Assembly: GCA_020636915.1 (NCBI GenBank)
Contig: JACJWV010000016.1
Location: 72,584 to 136,583 of the forward strand
Direction of reading: 5' to 3'
Length of the DNA stretch: 64,000 nucleotides
Source of the DNA: Nocardioides sp.
GTDB taxonomy: Bacteria > Actinomycetota > Actinomycetes > Propionibacteriales > Nocardioidaceae
Positions within the stretch are counted from its first letter, which is position 1, and every line of letters starts with the position of its first letter. Both the position numbers and the translations under genes were made by a program. This document shows, in pieces, positions 33,983 to 41,510 of this stretch. The notes beneath the pieces were generated by a model. It made no database searches and had not been told where the DNA came from. It saw only the letters and a program-made list of their open reading frames with translations.

Positions 33983-35185
33983 ATGTCGACTGCGCGCTTC
34001 GGTCGCGGCCAGAAGGCCATGGCCCTGGTCCCATTGGCCGTCCTGTCGGCGGCCTGGACCGCCAGCATCGCCGGGGTGGGCGCGACCACCGCCACCGCCG
34101 AGGCCAGCGCGGACACGCCGCTGCCCGACGGCTCCACGGTCCCCACCCAAGCCATCAAGGCGCCGGCTAGCGTGTCGTCGGCCGGCGCCGTCGCCCCCGG
34201 CGTCAGCGGCGACGGCGGCAGGGTCGTCGCCACGGCTTCGACCTCCGGCATCCCGGCGGCAGCCCTGGCCGCCTATCAGCGCGCCGAGACCGTCATCAAC
34301 GCCGCCGACCGCGGGTGCCACCTGTCCTGGCAGCTGGTCGCGGCGATCGGCCGGGTCGAGTCCGACCACGGCCGCACCAACGGCAACACCCTCGACGGTC
34401 AGGGCGTGGCCCGCCCGGGGATCTTCGGCGTGCCGCTGGACGGCAGCGACGGCACCACCCGGATCGCCGACACCGACGCCGGCCAGTACGACTCCGACGC
34501 GAAGTTCGACCGCGCGATCGGCCCCATGCAGTTCATCCCCTCCACCTGGTCGGTGGTCGGAGTCGACGCCGACGGCGACGGCAAGCGCAACCCGCAGGAC
34601 ATCGACGACGCCGCCCTCGCGACCGCCGTCTACCTCTGCTCCGGGGACGACGACCTGTCGACCGTCGCCGGCCAGCGGGCCGCGGTCTACCGCTACAACC
34701 ACAGCGCGTCCTACGTCGACCTGGTCCTGAGGATCGCCCAGGCCTACACCGCGGGCGAGTTCACCTCGGTCCCCAACGGCACCACCTCGGCGGGCTACCT
34801 CGTCCCGGCACCCGCGCCTGCGACCCCCGGCGGACCGGTCCGGCACCACCCGCACCACCAGCCGACCGGCGGCGGGACGCCGACCCAGCCGACCGAGCAG
34901 CCGACCGAGCAGCCGACCGAGCAGCCGAGCTCCGAGCCGACCACGCCCACCTCGCCGGTCACCCCCGGCAACCCGGGCGGCGGTGGCGGCGGGGGCGGTG
35001 GCGGCGTCCACGTCCCGAACACCCCGGTGTCCGTGCCGCCCGTGCCCTCCACCTCGGTGGGCCCGGTCGACGACGTCCTGACGCTCGCCCAGGCGATCGC
35101 CCAGTGCACCCTCGACGGCTACATCGACAACCCGCTCAAGGACGACGACCCGTTCGACAAGTGCGTCTACAACTACACGCACTGA
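33983..35185 (+). CDS. Secreted lytic transglycosylase
   Basis: Murein hydrolase, 400 residues. Signal sequence (KAMALVPLAVLSAAWTASIAG), a Ser/Ala linker, then an SLT/MltB-like domain from ~residue 90: AAIGRVESDHGRTNG with the catalytic Glu, RAIGPMQFIPSTW and NPQDIDDAALATAVYLC. The C-terminal third is low complexity: Pro/His, a repeated QPTE stretch, and a run of ~10 Gly; a short Cys-containing end follows. ATG 33983 with GGGGAG about 10 nt upstream. An upstream ATG at 33833 falls in the structured leader and was rejected. Confidence 0.88.
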   Translation: MSTARFGRGQKAMALVPLAVLSAAWTASIAGVGATTATAEASADTPLPDGSTVPTQAIKAPASVSSAGAVAPGVSGDGGRVVATASTSGIPAAALAAYQRAETVINAADRGCHLSWQLVAAIGRVESDHGRTNGNTLDGQGVARPGIFGVPLDGSDGTTRIADTDAGQYDSDAKFDRAIGPMQFIPSTWSVVGVDADGDGKRNPQDIDDAALATAVYLCSGDDDLSTVAGQRAAVYRYNHSASYVDLVLRIAQAYTAGEFTSVPNGTTSAGYLVPAPAPATPGGPVRHHPHHQPTGGGTPTQPTEQPTEQPTEQPSSEPTTPTSPVTPGNPGGGGGGGGGGVHVPNTPVSVPPVPSTSVGPVDDVLTLAQAIAQCTLDGYIDNPLKDDDPFDKCVYNYTH

Positions 35186-35188
35186 TAC

Positions 35189-35305
35189 CGAGTCGGCGCA
35201 TCTTGTACGCGTAGGACCGCCGAGTCGTACAAGACGCGCCGACTCGCGCCCTCACGGCGTACACGACGCGCTGACTCGCGCCTTCTCAGCGGGCAAGACG
35301 CGCCG
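35189..35305. repeat. 20-bp inverted repeat plus 32-bp-period direct repeats
   Basis: Arms 35189-35208 and 35227-35246 are complementary at 19 of 20 positions (CGAGTCGGCGCATCTTGTAC / GTACAAGACGCGCCGACTCG). The right arm is repeated with exact 32-bp spacing at 35259 and, degenerated, at 35291. It fills the gap between two convergent genes and could act as a bidirectional terminator. Confidence 0.7.
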
Positions 35306-35313
35306 GCTCGGGA

Positions 35314-36315
35314 CTAGCGGGCGAGGAGTCTCGCGGCCTCGGCCGCCCAGTAGGTGAGCACCACGTCGGCCCCGGCGCGGCGGATCGCCATCAGGGTCTC
35401 GAGGATCGCCGGCTCGCGGTCGATCCAGCCCTGGGTGGCGGCGGCCTCGAGCATGGCGTACTCGCCGGAGACGTTGTACGCCGCCACCGGCACGTCGACG
35501 ACGTCGCGGACCCGGCGCACCACGTCGAGGTAGGCCAGCGCGGGCTTGACCATGACGATGTCCGCGCCCTCCTGGACGTCGAGGAGGGCCTCGCGGACGC
35601 CCTCGACCGCGTTCGGTGCGTCCTGCTGGTAGGTGCGGCGGTCGCCCACGAGCGAGGAGCCGACGGCCTCACGGAACGGGCCGAAGAACGCGGACGCGTA
35701 CTTCGCCGAGTAGGCGAGGATCGACACGTCGGTGTGCTCGGCCGCGTCGAGGGCCTCGCGGATCACCGCGACCTGCCCGTCCATCATCCCGCTGGGGCCG
35801 ACCATGTCGACACCGGCGTGCGCCTGGGCGCGGGCCATGTCGGCGTACGCCTCGAGGGTGCGGTCGTTGTCGACCCGGCCGTCGGAGGTGAGCACTCCGC
35901 AGTGGCCGTGGTCGGTGAACTCGTCGAGGCACAGGTCGCTCATCACCGTGAGCGCGTCCCCCACCTCGGCGACGACGTCGGTGATCGCGAGGTTGAGGAT
36001 GCCGTTGGGGTCGGTCGCACCCGAGCCGACGGCGTCCTTCGCGGTCGGGATCCCGAAGAGCATCACCCCGCCCAGGCCGAGCGACGCCGCCTCGGTGACC
36101 GCGGCCAGCAGCGTGGAGCGCGTGTGCTGGACCACCCCGGGCATCGAGCCGATCGGCACGGGCTCGGTGATGTCCTCGCGGACGAAGAGCGGCAGCACCA
36201 GCTGACGCGCCTCCAGCGAGGTCTCGGCGACCATCCGCCGCAGCGCGGGGGTGGTGCGCAGCCGCCGGGGCCGGATCGTCGGCCCGAGGACGGGCGGGAC
36301 CTCCGCCGAGGTCAT
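35314..36315 (-). CDS. hemB: Porphobilinogen synthase
   Basis: Condenses two 5-aminolevulinates to porphobilinogen. 333 residues. Schiff-base Lys in YSAKYASAFFGPFR and MVKPALAYLDVV are present. The metal loop reads DLCLDEFTDHGHCG, with two of the three Cys of classical Zn enzymes and Asp at the middle position. ATG 36315 overlaps the cobA/hemD stop (ATGA); last gene of the rex-hem operon. Confidence 0.95.
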   Translation of the reverse strand: MTSAEVPPVLGPTIRPRRLRTTPALRRMVAETSLEARQLVLPLFVREDITEPVPIGSMPGVVQHTRSTLLAAVTEAASLGLGGVMLFGIPTAKDAVGSGATDPNGILNLAITDVVAEVGDALTVMSDLCLDEFTDHGHCGVLTSDGRVDNDRTLEAYADMARAQAHAGVDMVGPSGMMDGQVAVIREALDAAEHTDVSILAYSAKYASAFFGPFREAVGSSLVGDRRTYQQDAPNAVEGVREALLDVQEGADIVMVKPALAYLDVVRRVRDVVDVPVAAYNVSGEYAMLEAAATQGWIDREPAILETLMAIRRAGADVVLTYWAAEAARLLAR

Positions 36316-37949
36316 CGGGAGGTGCCGGCCTTCCGGCGCGCGGACGGCTTGCGGTCCGACGGGCGGGTCACCGGCTGCCCGGCCTCCACCATCGCCAGCC
36401 GCCGGGCGGCGCCGAAGTCGGCGAGCGCGTCGACGAGCACCTCGACGTCCGGCTTCGGCGACATCACGTCGACCCGCAGGCCGTGCTCCTCGGCGGTCTT
36501 CGCCGTGGCCGGCCCGATGACGGCGATCACCGTCGACGGGTGCGGCTTGCCGGCGATCCCGACCAGGTTGCGGACCGTGGAGGACGAGGTGAACACGACC
36601 GCGTCGAACTTGCCGGTCTTGATCGCGTCGCGGGTCGGCGCCGGCGGCGGCGCGGCCCGGACGGTGCGGTAGGCCGTGACGTCATCGCACTCCCAGCCGA
36701 GGTCCACCAGGCCGGCGACCAGGTTCTCGGTGGCGATGTCGGCGCGCGGCAGGAACACGCGGTTGATCGGGTCGAGGAGCTCGTCGTACTCGGGCCAGTC
36801 CTCGAGCAGGCCGGCGGCGGACTGCTCGCCGGAGGGCACCAGGTCGGCCCGCAGGCCCCACTGGGCGATCGCCTGCGCGGTCTTGTCGCCGACCGCGGCG
36901 ATCTTCAGCCCGGAGAACGCGCGGGCGTCCAGCCCGTACTCCTCGAACTTCTCGCGGACCGCCTTCACCGCGTTCACCGACGTGAACGCGATCCACTCGT
37001 AGCGGCCCTCCACCAGGCCGCGGACGGCCTTGTCCATCTGCTGGGGATTGCGGGGCGGCTCGACCGAGATCGTGGGCACCTCGTCGGGGACGGCGCCGTA
37101 GCCGCGCAGCCGCTGCGAGAGCGTGCCGGCCTGCTCCTTGGTGCGCGGCACCAGGACCCGCCAGCCGAACAGCGGCTTGGTCTCGAACCACGACAGGGCG
37201 TCGCGCAGGCCCACCACGTCGCCGACGACCGTGACGGCCGGCGGGGCCATCCGGGCGGCGCGCGCGTCCACGGCGATCCGCTCGAGCGTGGACGTGACCG
37301 TGGCCTGCTCGGTGGTGGTGCCGACGCGTGTCATCGCGACCGGCGTCTCCGGTGCGCGGCCTGCGGCCACCAGCGCGGCGGCGATGTCACCGATCTGGCC
37401 GACGGCCGAGAGCAGCACCAGCGTGCGGCGGTCGGCGTACTGGGCCCAGTCGACCTTGTCGCCGCAGGTCACCACGGCGACCTCGCGGTGGTCCTTGGTG
37501 GTCAGCGGGATCCCGGCGTACGCCGGCACCGCGCTGACCGAGGAGACGCCGGGGACGATCTCGAAGGCGATGCCCGCCTTGACGCAGGCCTGGGCCTCCT
37601 CGGGCCCGGAGGCGTAGAGGAACGGGTCACCGGCCATCAGGCGCACCACCCGCAGGCCGCGCTTGGCCTGCTTCACGACGACCTTGGCCCGGGCGGCGTG
37701 GGTCAGCGGCTGGCCGTCCTCGCCGAAGCCGCCGTCGACCAGCTCGGGGCCGGCCTCGGTGGCGCCGCGCACGGCGCGGACCAGGTCGGTGTGCTCGGGC
37801 ACCTCGGTGACGACGACGTCCGCCTCGGTGAGCAGGTCCACGGCGCGCACCGTGAGCAGGCCCGGGTCGCCCGGACCGCTGCCGACGAACGACACCCGGC
37901 CGCGGGTGGTGGTCCCGGAACCGGTGGTGGTGGTCTTGCCTCGCGTCAT
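36312..37949 (-). CDS. hemD: Fused uroporphyrinogen-III methyltransferase / uroporphyrinogen-III synthase
   Basis: Bifunctional tetrapyrrole protein, 545 residues. N-terminal ~250 residues are a SAM-dependent uroporphyrinogen-III C-methyltransferase (CobA/SUMT): VSFVGSGPGDPGLLTVRA, RLMAGDPFLYASG and EIVPGVSSVSAVPAYAGI. From ~residue 265 a HemD domain follows (RVLVPRTKEQAGTLSQRL, FTSVNAVKAV, VVFTSSSTVRNL). It closes the tetrapyrrole ring and also diverts product toward sirohaem/cobalamin. This fusion is common in actinobacteria. C-terminal ~30 residues are basic. ATG 37949 overlaps the hemC stop. Confidence 0.94.
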   Translation of the reverse strand: MTRGKTTTTGSGTTTRGRVSFVGSGPGDPGLLTVRAVDLLTEADVVVTEVPEHTDLVRAVRGATEAGPELVDGGFGEDGQPLTHAARAKVVVKQAKRGLRVVRLMAGDPFLYASGPEEAQACVKAGIAFEIVPGVSSVSAVPAYAGIPLTTKDHREVAVVTCGDKVDWAQYADRRTLVLLSAVGQIGDIAAALVAAGRAPETPVAMTRVGTTTEQATVTSTLERIAVDARAARMAPPAVTVVGDVVGLRDALSWFETKPLFGWRVLVPRTKEQAGTLSQRLRGYGAVPDEVPTISVEPPRNPQQMDKAVRGLVEGRYEWIAFTSVNAVKAVREKFEEYGLDARAFSGLKIAAVGDKTAQAIAQWGLRADLVPSGEQSAAGLLEDWPEYDELLDPINRVFLPRADIATENLVAGLVDLGWECDDVTAYRTVRAAPPPAPTRDAIKTGKFDAVVFTSSSTVRNLVGIAGKPHPSTVIAVIGPATAKTAEEHGLRVDVMSPKPDVEVLVDALADFGAARRLAMVEAGQPVTRPSDRKPSARRKAGTSR

Positions 37950-38911
37950 GCGTTCAGCCTCTTGTCTGGTGTTTCCATCGTCAGTCCTGCAGCCCCGTCG
38001 GCGAGCATCTCCGCCGCCAACCGGGTCCCGACGCCCACGGCGTCGGCGGGCGACCCCGACGCGGACATCCGCACCGCCAGCCCCCCGTCGGGCGAGAGCG
38101 CCACCGCCCGCACCCACAGCTCCTCGCCGTCCTCACCCTCGACGACCTCCGCCAGCGCCCCGATCGGCGCGCTGCAGCCGCCCTCGAGCGTGGCCAGCAC
38201 CGCGCGCTCGGCGGACACGGCCGCCCGGGCGGCCGGATCGTCGATCGCAGCGGCGACCAGCGTCGCCAGGTCCTCGCCGGACCGGCACTCGACCGCGAGC
38301 GCTCCCTGCCCGGGGGCGGGGAGCACCTGCAGCGGGTCCAGCACCTCGGTCGCCTCGTCGAGACGGCCGAGCCGGGCCAACCCGGCCCGAGCGAGCACAA
38401 CGGCGTCGTACTCCCCGGACCGGACCTTGCCGATCCGGGTGTCGACGTTCCCACGAACGCCCACGAGGTCCAAACCGAGACCGAGCGCGTGCAGCTGTGC
38501 CACGCGACGCGGCGATCCGGTGCCGACCCGGCTGCCGACCGAGAGCTCGCCCAGCGTCAACCCGTCGCGGGCGACCACGACGTCACGCGGGTCCTCGCGC
38601 GTGGGTACGGCGGCCAGCTCGATGCCCTCGGCCGGGTAGGTCGGCAGGTCCTTGAGCGAGTGCACGGCCACGTCGACCCGGCCGTCGAGGAGGGCGTCGC
38701 GCAGCGCCGAGACGAAGACGCCCGTCGTCGACGACCCCGCGAGCGGGGTGCCGGCGGCCTGGGTGCGGTCCCCGTCGGTGGCGATCTCCACCAGCTCGAC
38801 CTCGCGGCCCAGCCGCTCGCGCAGCAGGTCGGCGACCAGGCCGGACTGCGTGGTCGCCAGGGCCGACGCGCGGGTGCCGATGCGGACCGGGCCACTCGAG
38901 GTCGTCGTCAC
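37946..38911 (-). CDS. hemC: Hydroxymethylbilane synthase
   Basis: Polymerises four porphobilinogens into hydroxymethylbilane. 321 residues. RIGTRASALATTQSGLVADLL at the N-terminus, HSLKDLPT, GTGSPRRVAQL and the dipyrromethane-cofactor Cys in LEGGCSAPIGALA are all present. GTG 38911 overlaps the hemA stop as GTGA. Confidence 0.96.
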   Translation of the reverse strand: MTTTSSGPVRIGTRASALATTQSGLVADLLRERLGREVELVEIATDGDRTQAAGTPLAGSSTTGVFVSALRDALLDGRVDVAVHSLKDLPTYPAEGIELAAVPTREDPRDVVVARDGLTLGELSVGSRVGTGSPRRVAQLHALGLGLDLVGVRGNVDTRIGKVRSGEYDAVVLARAGLARLGRLDEATEVLDPLQVLPAPGQGALAVECRSGEDLATLVAAAIDDPAARAAVSAERAVLATLEGGCSAPIGALAEVVEGEDGEELWVRAVALSPDGGLAVRMSASGSPADAVGVGTRLAAEMLADGAAGLTMETPDKRLNA

Positions 38912-40200
38912 GAGAGTCCCTCCGGGCGGACGACGGCCTCGACGGCGTCCTGGTCGAGGGCGAAGAGCCGGGCGAGCGCGTCCGCGTAGGACACCGCGCC
39001 GGTCTCGTTGGCGAGCTCCTTGACCCGGACGGTCGGCTGGTGCAGCAGCTTGTCGGCGACCCGGCGCACGGCGTGCAGGACCTCGGCGCGGGTGGCGTCG
39101 TCGAGGTCGGGGAGACGCGCCTCGAGCCGCTCCATCTCGGCGTCGACGACCGACGTGGCCATCGACCGGAGGGCGACCACGGTGGGCGTGACGCTCGACT
39201 GCCGGCGCGCCGCGAGGAACGCCGCCACCTCCTGGGACACGATCCGGCGGACCTGCTCGACCTCGCGGCCGGCGTCGGAGTCGCGCAGCTCGTCGGCCAG
39301 CTCGGCCAGGTTGACCAGGGTGACCCCGGGCACCTCCTCGACGGCGGGATCGACGTCGTGGGGCAGGGCGAGGTCGAGGATCACCAGCTCGCGGCCGCTC
39401 GAGACCGCCGCCTCGACCATCGGCCGGGTGACGATCGTCCCCGTGGCCCCGGTGCAGGAGACGACGACGTCGGCGATCGCGAGCTCGGCCTCCAGGTCGT
39501 CGAGGGCGACCGGGCGGGCGCCGTACTCCGCCGCGAGGCGGTCGGCGTTGCCGGCGGTCCGGTTGGCCACGGTGACGCTGGCCGCGCCGCGGCGAGACGC
39601 GGTCGCCGTCGCGAGCCCCGCCATCGCGCCCGCGCCGAGGACGAGCACCCGGTGGCCGGACAGGTCGCCGACGGCGGCGTGGCTGCGGTCCAGGGCGGCC
39701 GTCACCAGCGACGGGGCGGCCCGGTCGATGTCGGTCTCGGCGCGCGCCCGCTTGCCGACGCGCAGGGCCTGCTGGAACAGCACGTTCAGGGCGGGGCCGA
39801 CGGTGCCGATCTCCTGCCCGGAGCTGAGGGCGTCACGGGTCTGGCCGAGGATCTGGCCCTCCCCGAGGGCCATGGAGTCCAGGCCGGCGACGACCTGGAA
39901 GAGGTGGGAGACCGCGCCGTCGTCGTAGTGCACGTAGAGGTGGGGCAGCATCGCCTCGGTCGACTCGCCGGCGCGCTCGACGACCAGCCGCGACACCTCC
40001 TCGACGCTGCCGTGGAAGCGGTCCACCTCGGCGTAGATCTCGAGCCGGTTGCACGTCGCGATCACGGTCGCCTCGGTGACGTGCTCGCAGGCCGCGACGT
40101 CGTCGATGAGCTTGTGCACCCCGTGCGCGTCGAGCGCGACCCGCTCGAGGAGCGACACCGGCGCGGACTTGTGGGAGATGCCGACGACGAGGACGCTCAT
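38908..40200 (-). CDS. hemA: Glutamyl-tRNA reductase
   Basis: First committed step of C5-pathway haem synthesis: reduces glutamyl-tRNA to glutamate-1-semialdehyde. 430 residues. Catalytic Cys in IATCNRLEIY near residue 50, the GEGQILGQTRDAL loop, the NADPH fold VLVLGAGAMAGLA and the C-terminal dimerisation helix region are visible. With hemL it makes 5-aminolevulinate. ATG 40200 overlaps the rex stop as ATGA. Confidence 0.96.
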   Translation of the reverse strand: MSVLVVGISHKSAPVSLLERVALDAHGVHKLIDDVAACEHVTEATVIATCNRLEIYAEVDRFHGSVEEVSRLVVERAGESTEAMLPHLYVHYDDGAVSHLFQVVAGLDSMALGEGQILGQTRDALSSGQEIGTVGPALNVLFQQALRVGKRARAETDIDRAAPSLVTAALDRSHAAVGDLSGHRVLVLGAGAMAGLATATASRRGAASVTVANRTAGNADRLAAEYGARPVALDDLEAELAIADVVVSCTGATGTIVTRPMVEAAVSSGRELVILDLALPHDVDPAVEEVPGVTLVNLAELADELRDSDAGREVEQVRRIVSQEVAAFLAARRQSSVTPTVVALRSMATSVVDAEMERLEARLPDLDDATRAEVLHAVRRVADKLLHQPTVRVKELANETGAVSYADALARLFALDQDAVEAVVRPEGLS

Positions 40201-40910
40201 GCGGTCGCCTCCGTCGCAGTGGCCGGCACTTCGCCGGGCACCTCGGCCCGGCTCGCGCCCTGGGTCTTGCGCTGCTCGTGGTAGGCGAGGATCTGCAGCT
40301 CGATCGACAGGTCGACCTTGCGGATGTCGACCTGGGCCGGGACGGTGAGCACGATCGGCGCGAAGTTGAGGATGCTGGTGATGCCGCAGGCGACCATGCG
40401 ATCCGCGACGTCCTGGGCGGCCAGCGCCGGGGTGGCGATCACGCCGATCGCCACCGCGTGCTCGTGGACGATCCGCTCGAGGTGGTCGAAGGGCCGCACG
40501 TCGATGCCGGCGACGACCTGCTCGTGCCGCGCGGGGTCGGCGTCGAGCAGCGCGACGACCCGGAACCCGCGGCTGCGGAACCCCGAGTAGTTCGCCAGGG
40601 CCTGCCCCAGGTTGCCGATGCCGACGATGACGACCGGCCAGTCCTGGGTGACCCCGATCTCGCGGGCGATCTGGTAGCGCAGGTAGTCGACGTCGTAGCC
40701 GACGCCCCGGGTGCCGTAGCTGCCCAGGTAGGAGAGGTCCTTGCGGAGCTTCGCGCTGTTGACGCCGGCCGCAGCCGCCAGCTCCTCGCTCGAGCACGTG
40801 CCGGTGCCCTGGTCGGAGAGGGTCGTGAGAGCCCGCAGGTAGACGGGGAGTCGCGCCACGGTGGCCTCGGGGATGTCCCGGGCACTCTCGGGTGAGGTCC
40901 GTGCGGTCAC
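40197..40910 (-). CDS. rex: Redox-sensing transcriptional repressor Rex
   Basis: NADH/NAD+-responsive repressor, 237 residues. N-terminal winged helix (RLPVYLRALTTL, SSEELAAAAGVNSAKLRKDLSYLG) and C-terminal Rossmann fold with VVIVGIGNLGQALANY as the dinucleotide loop. First gene of rex-hemA-hemC-cobA/hemD-hemB. GTG 40910 is the best start; longer readings cross its own promoter. A Rex-type palindrome covers the promoter, so autoregulation is likely. A second site precedes nuoA. Confidence 0.95.
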   Translation of the reverse strand: MTARTSPESARDIPEATVARLPVYLRALTTLSDQGTGTCSSEELAAAAGVNSAKLRKDLSYLGSYGTRGVGYDVDYLRYQIAREIGVTQDWPVVIVGIGNLGQALANYSGFRSRGFRVVALLDADPARHEQVVAGIDVRPFDHLERIVHEHAVAIGVIATPALAAQDVADRMVACGITSILNFAPIVLTVPAQVDIRKVDLSIELQILAYHEQRKTQGASRAEVPGEVPATATEATA

Positions 40911-41027
40911 TGTCTCTTGTTCTCCAAGCCGTCCCGCCCGGAGGCGGACTCGTTGGTGCTGGGCCGTCGTCGGGCACGGCGAGGACGATCCCCCTTCAGG
41001 GGCCGTCGTGCACCCGGCGGCGCGATC

Positions 41028-41057
41028 ACTGTAGGAGTTTGTGAACGCGAGAACAAA
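41028..41057 (-). promoter_or_regulatory. rex promoter with Rex-type operator
   Basis: On the minus strand TTTGTT (41052-41057), 18 bp and TACAGT (41028-41033) form a promoter. The dyad TTTGT-N10-ACAAA (41038-41057), containing TTGTGAA on the plus strand, overlaps its -35 and spacer. The second half-site (AGAACAA) is weaker than consensus. A leader of ~110 nt precedes the rex start. Confidence 0.6.
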
Positions 41058-41257
41058 CCGGCGGGGGCGCGGTCGGCCGGGCTCGCTAGCACATGTGAGA
41101 TGAGCCACGCGCAGAGGGGTCACTCGGATGCGGCTGCGCGCACCGCGTGAGGCGAGCGGCCCGGGACGTCATCACATCCGAGCAACCGCCACCAGAGCAA
41201 CCGTCGGCACGATGCTGGTGACGTCCCGCGCCGGCGGTCAGCGGGGCTCGGCCGGGC
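41058..41257. other. Non-coding part of the rex/glutaredoxin spacer
   Basis: High-GC sequence without a credible gene. It contains GACGTCATCACATCC (from 41165) and GGTGACGTC (to 41225), a 61-bp stretch whose ends resemble the 46-bp repeat family but whose length and interior do not. Confidence 0.4.
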
Positions 41258-41506
41258 TCACCCCTGCGGGCGACCGAGGGCGGCGCGCAGCCGCTGCTCG
41301 TCGACGCGCCAGAAGTCGTGCTGGCGCCCGTCGACGAAGGTCACCGGGATCTCCTCGCCGAACCGCTCCAGCAGCTGCGCGTCGTCGTCGATCGAGACCT
41401 CGTCGTACTCCTCCCCCAGCTCGGTGCACACCCGCGCGACCACGGCCCGGGCGTCGTCGCACAGGTGGCAGCCCGGGCGGGAGTAGAGGGTGACCCTGGC
41501 GCTCAT
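41258..41506 (-). CDS. Glutaredoxin-like family protein
   Basis: 82-residue thioredoxin-fold protein with the redox motif in RPGCHLCDDARAV and the cis-Pro region EEIPVTFVDG. DUF836/glutaredoxin-like by size and spacing. Probably a cytoplasmic thiol oxidoreductase; partner unknown. Four bp downstream of the acyl-CoA ligase gene on the same strand. Confidence 0.88.
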   Translation of the reverse strand: MSARVTLYSRPGCHLCDDARAVVARVCTELGEEYDEVSIDDDAQLLERFGEEIPVTFVDGRQHDFWRVDEQRLRAALGRPQG

Positions 41507-41510
41507 CGGC

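Noticed and set aside
34880..34935. Tandem DNA repeat in the lytic transglycosylase gene
   Set aside because: It simply encodes a QPTE-type low-complexity linker in the protein and is normal for a secreted wall enzyme.
41165..41225. Tenth copy of the 46-bp repeat
   Set aside because: Begins GACGTCAT and ends GACGTC but is 61 bp long and its interior does not match the other units.
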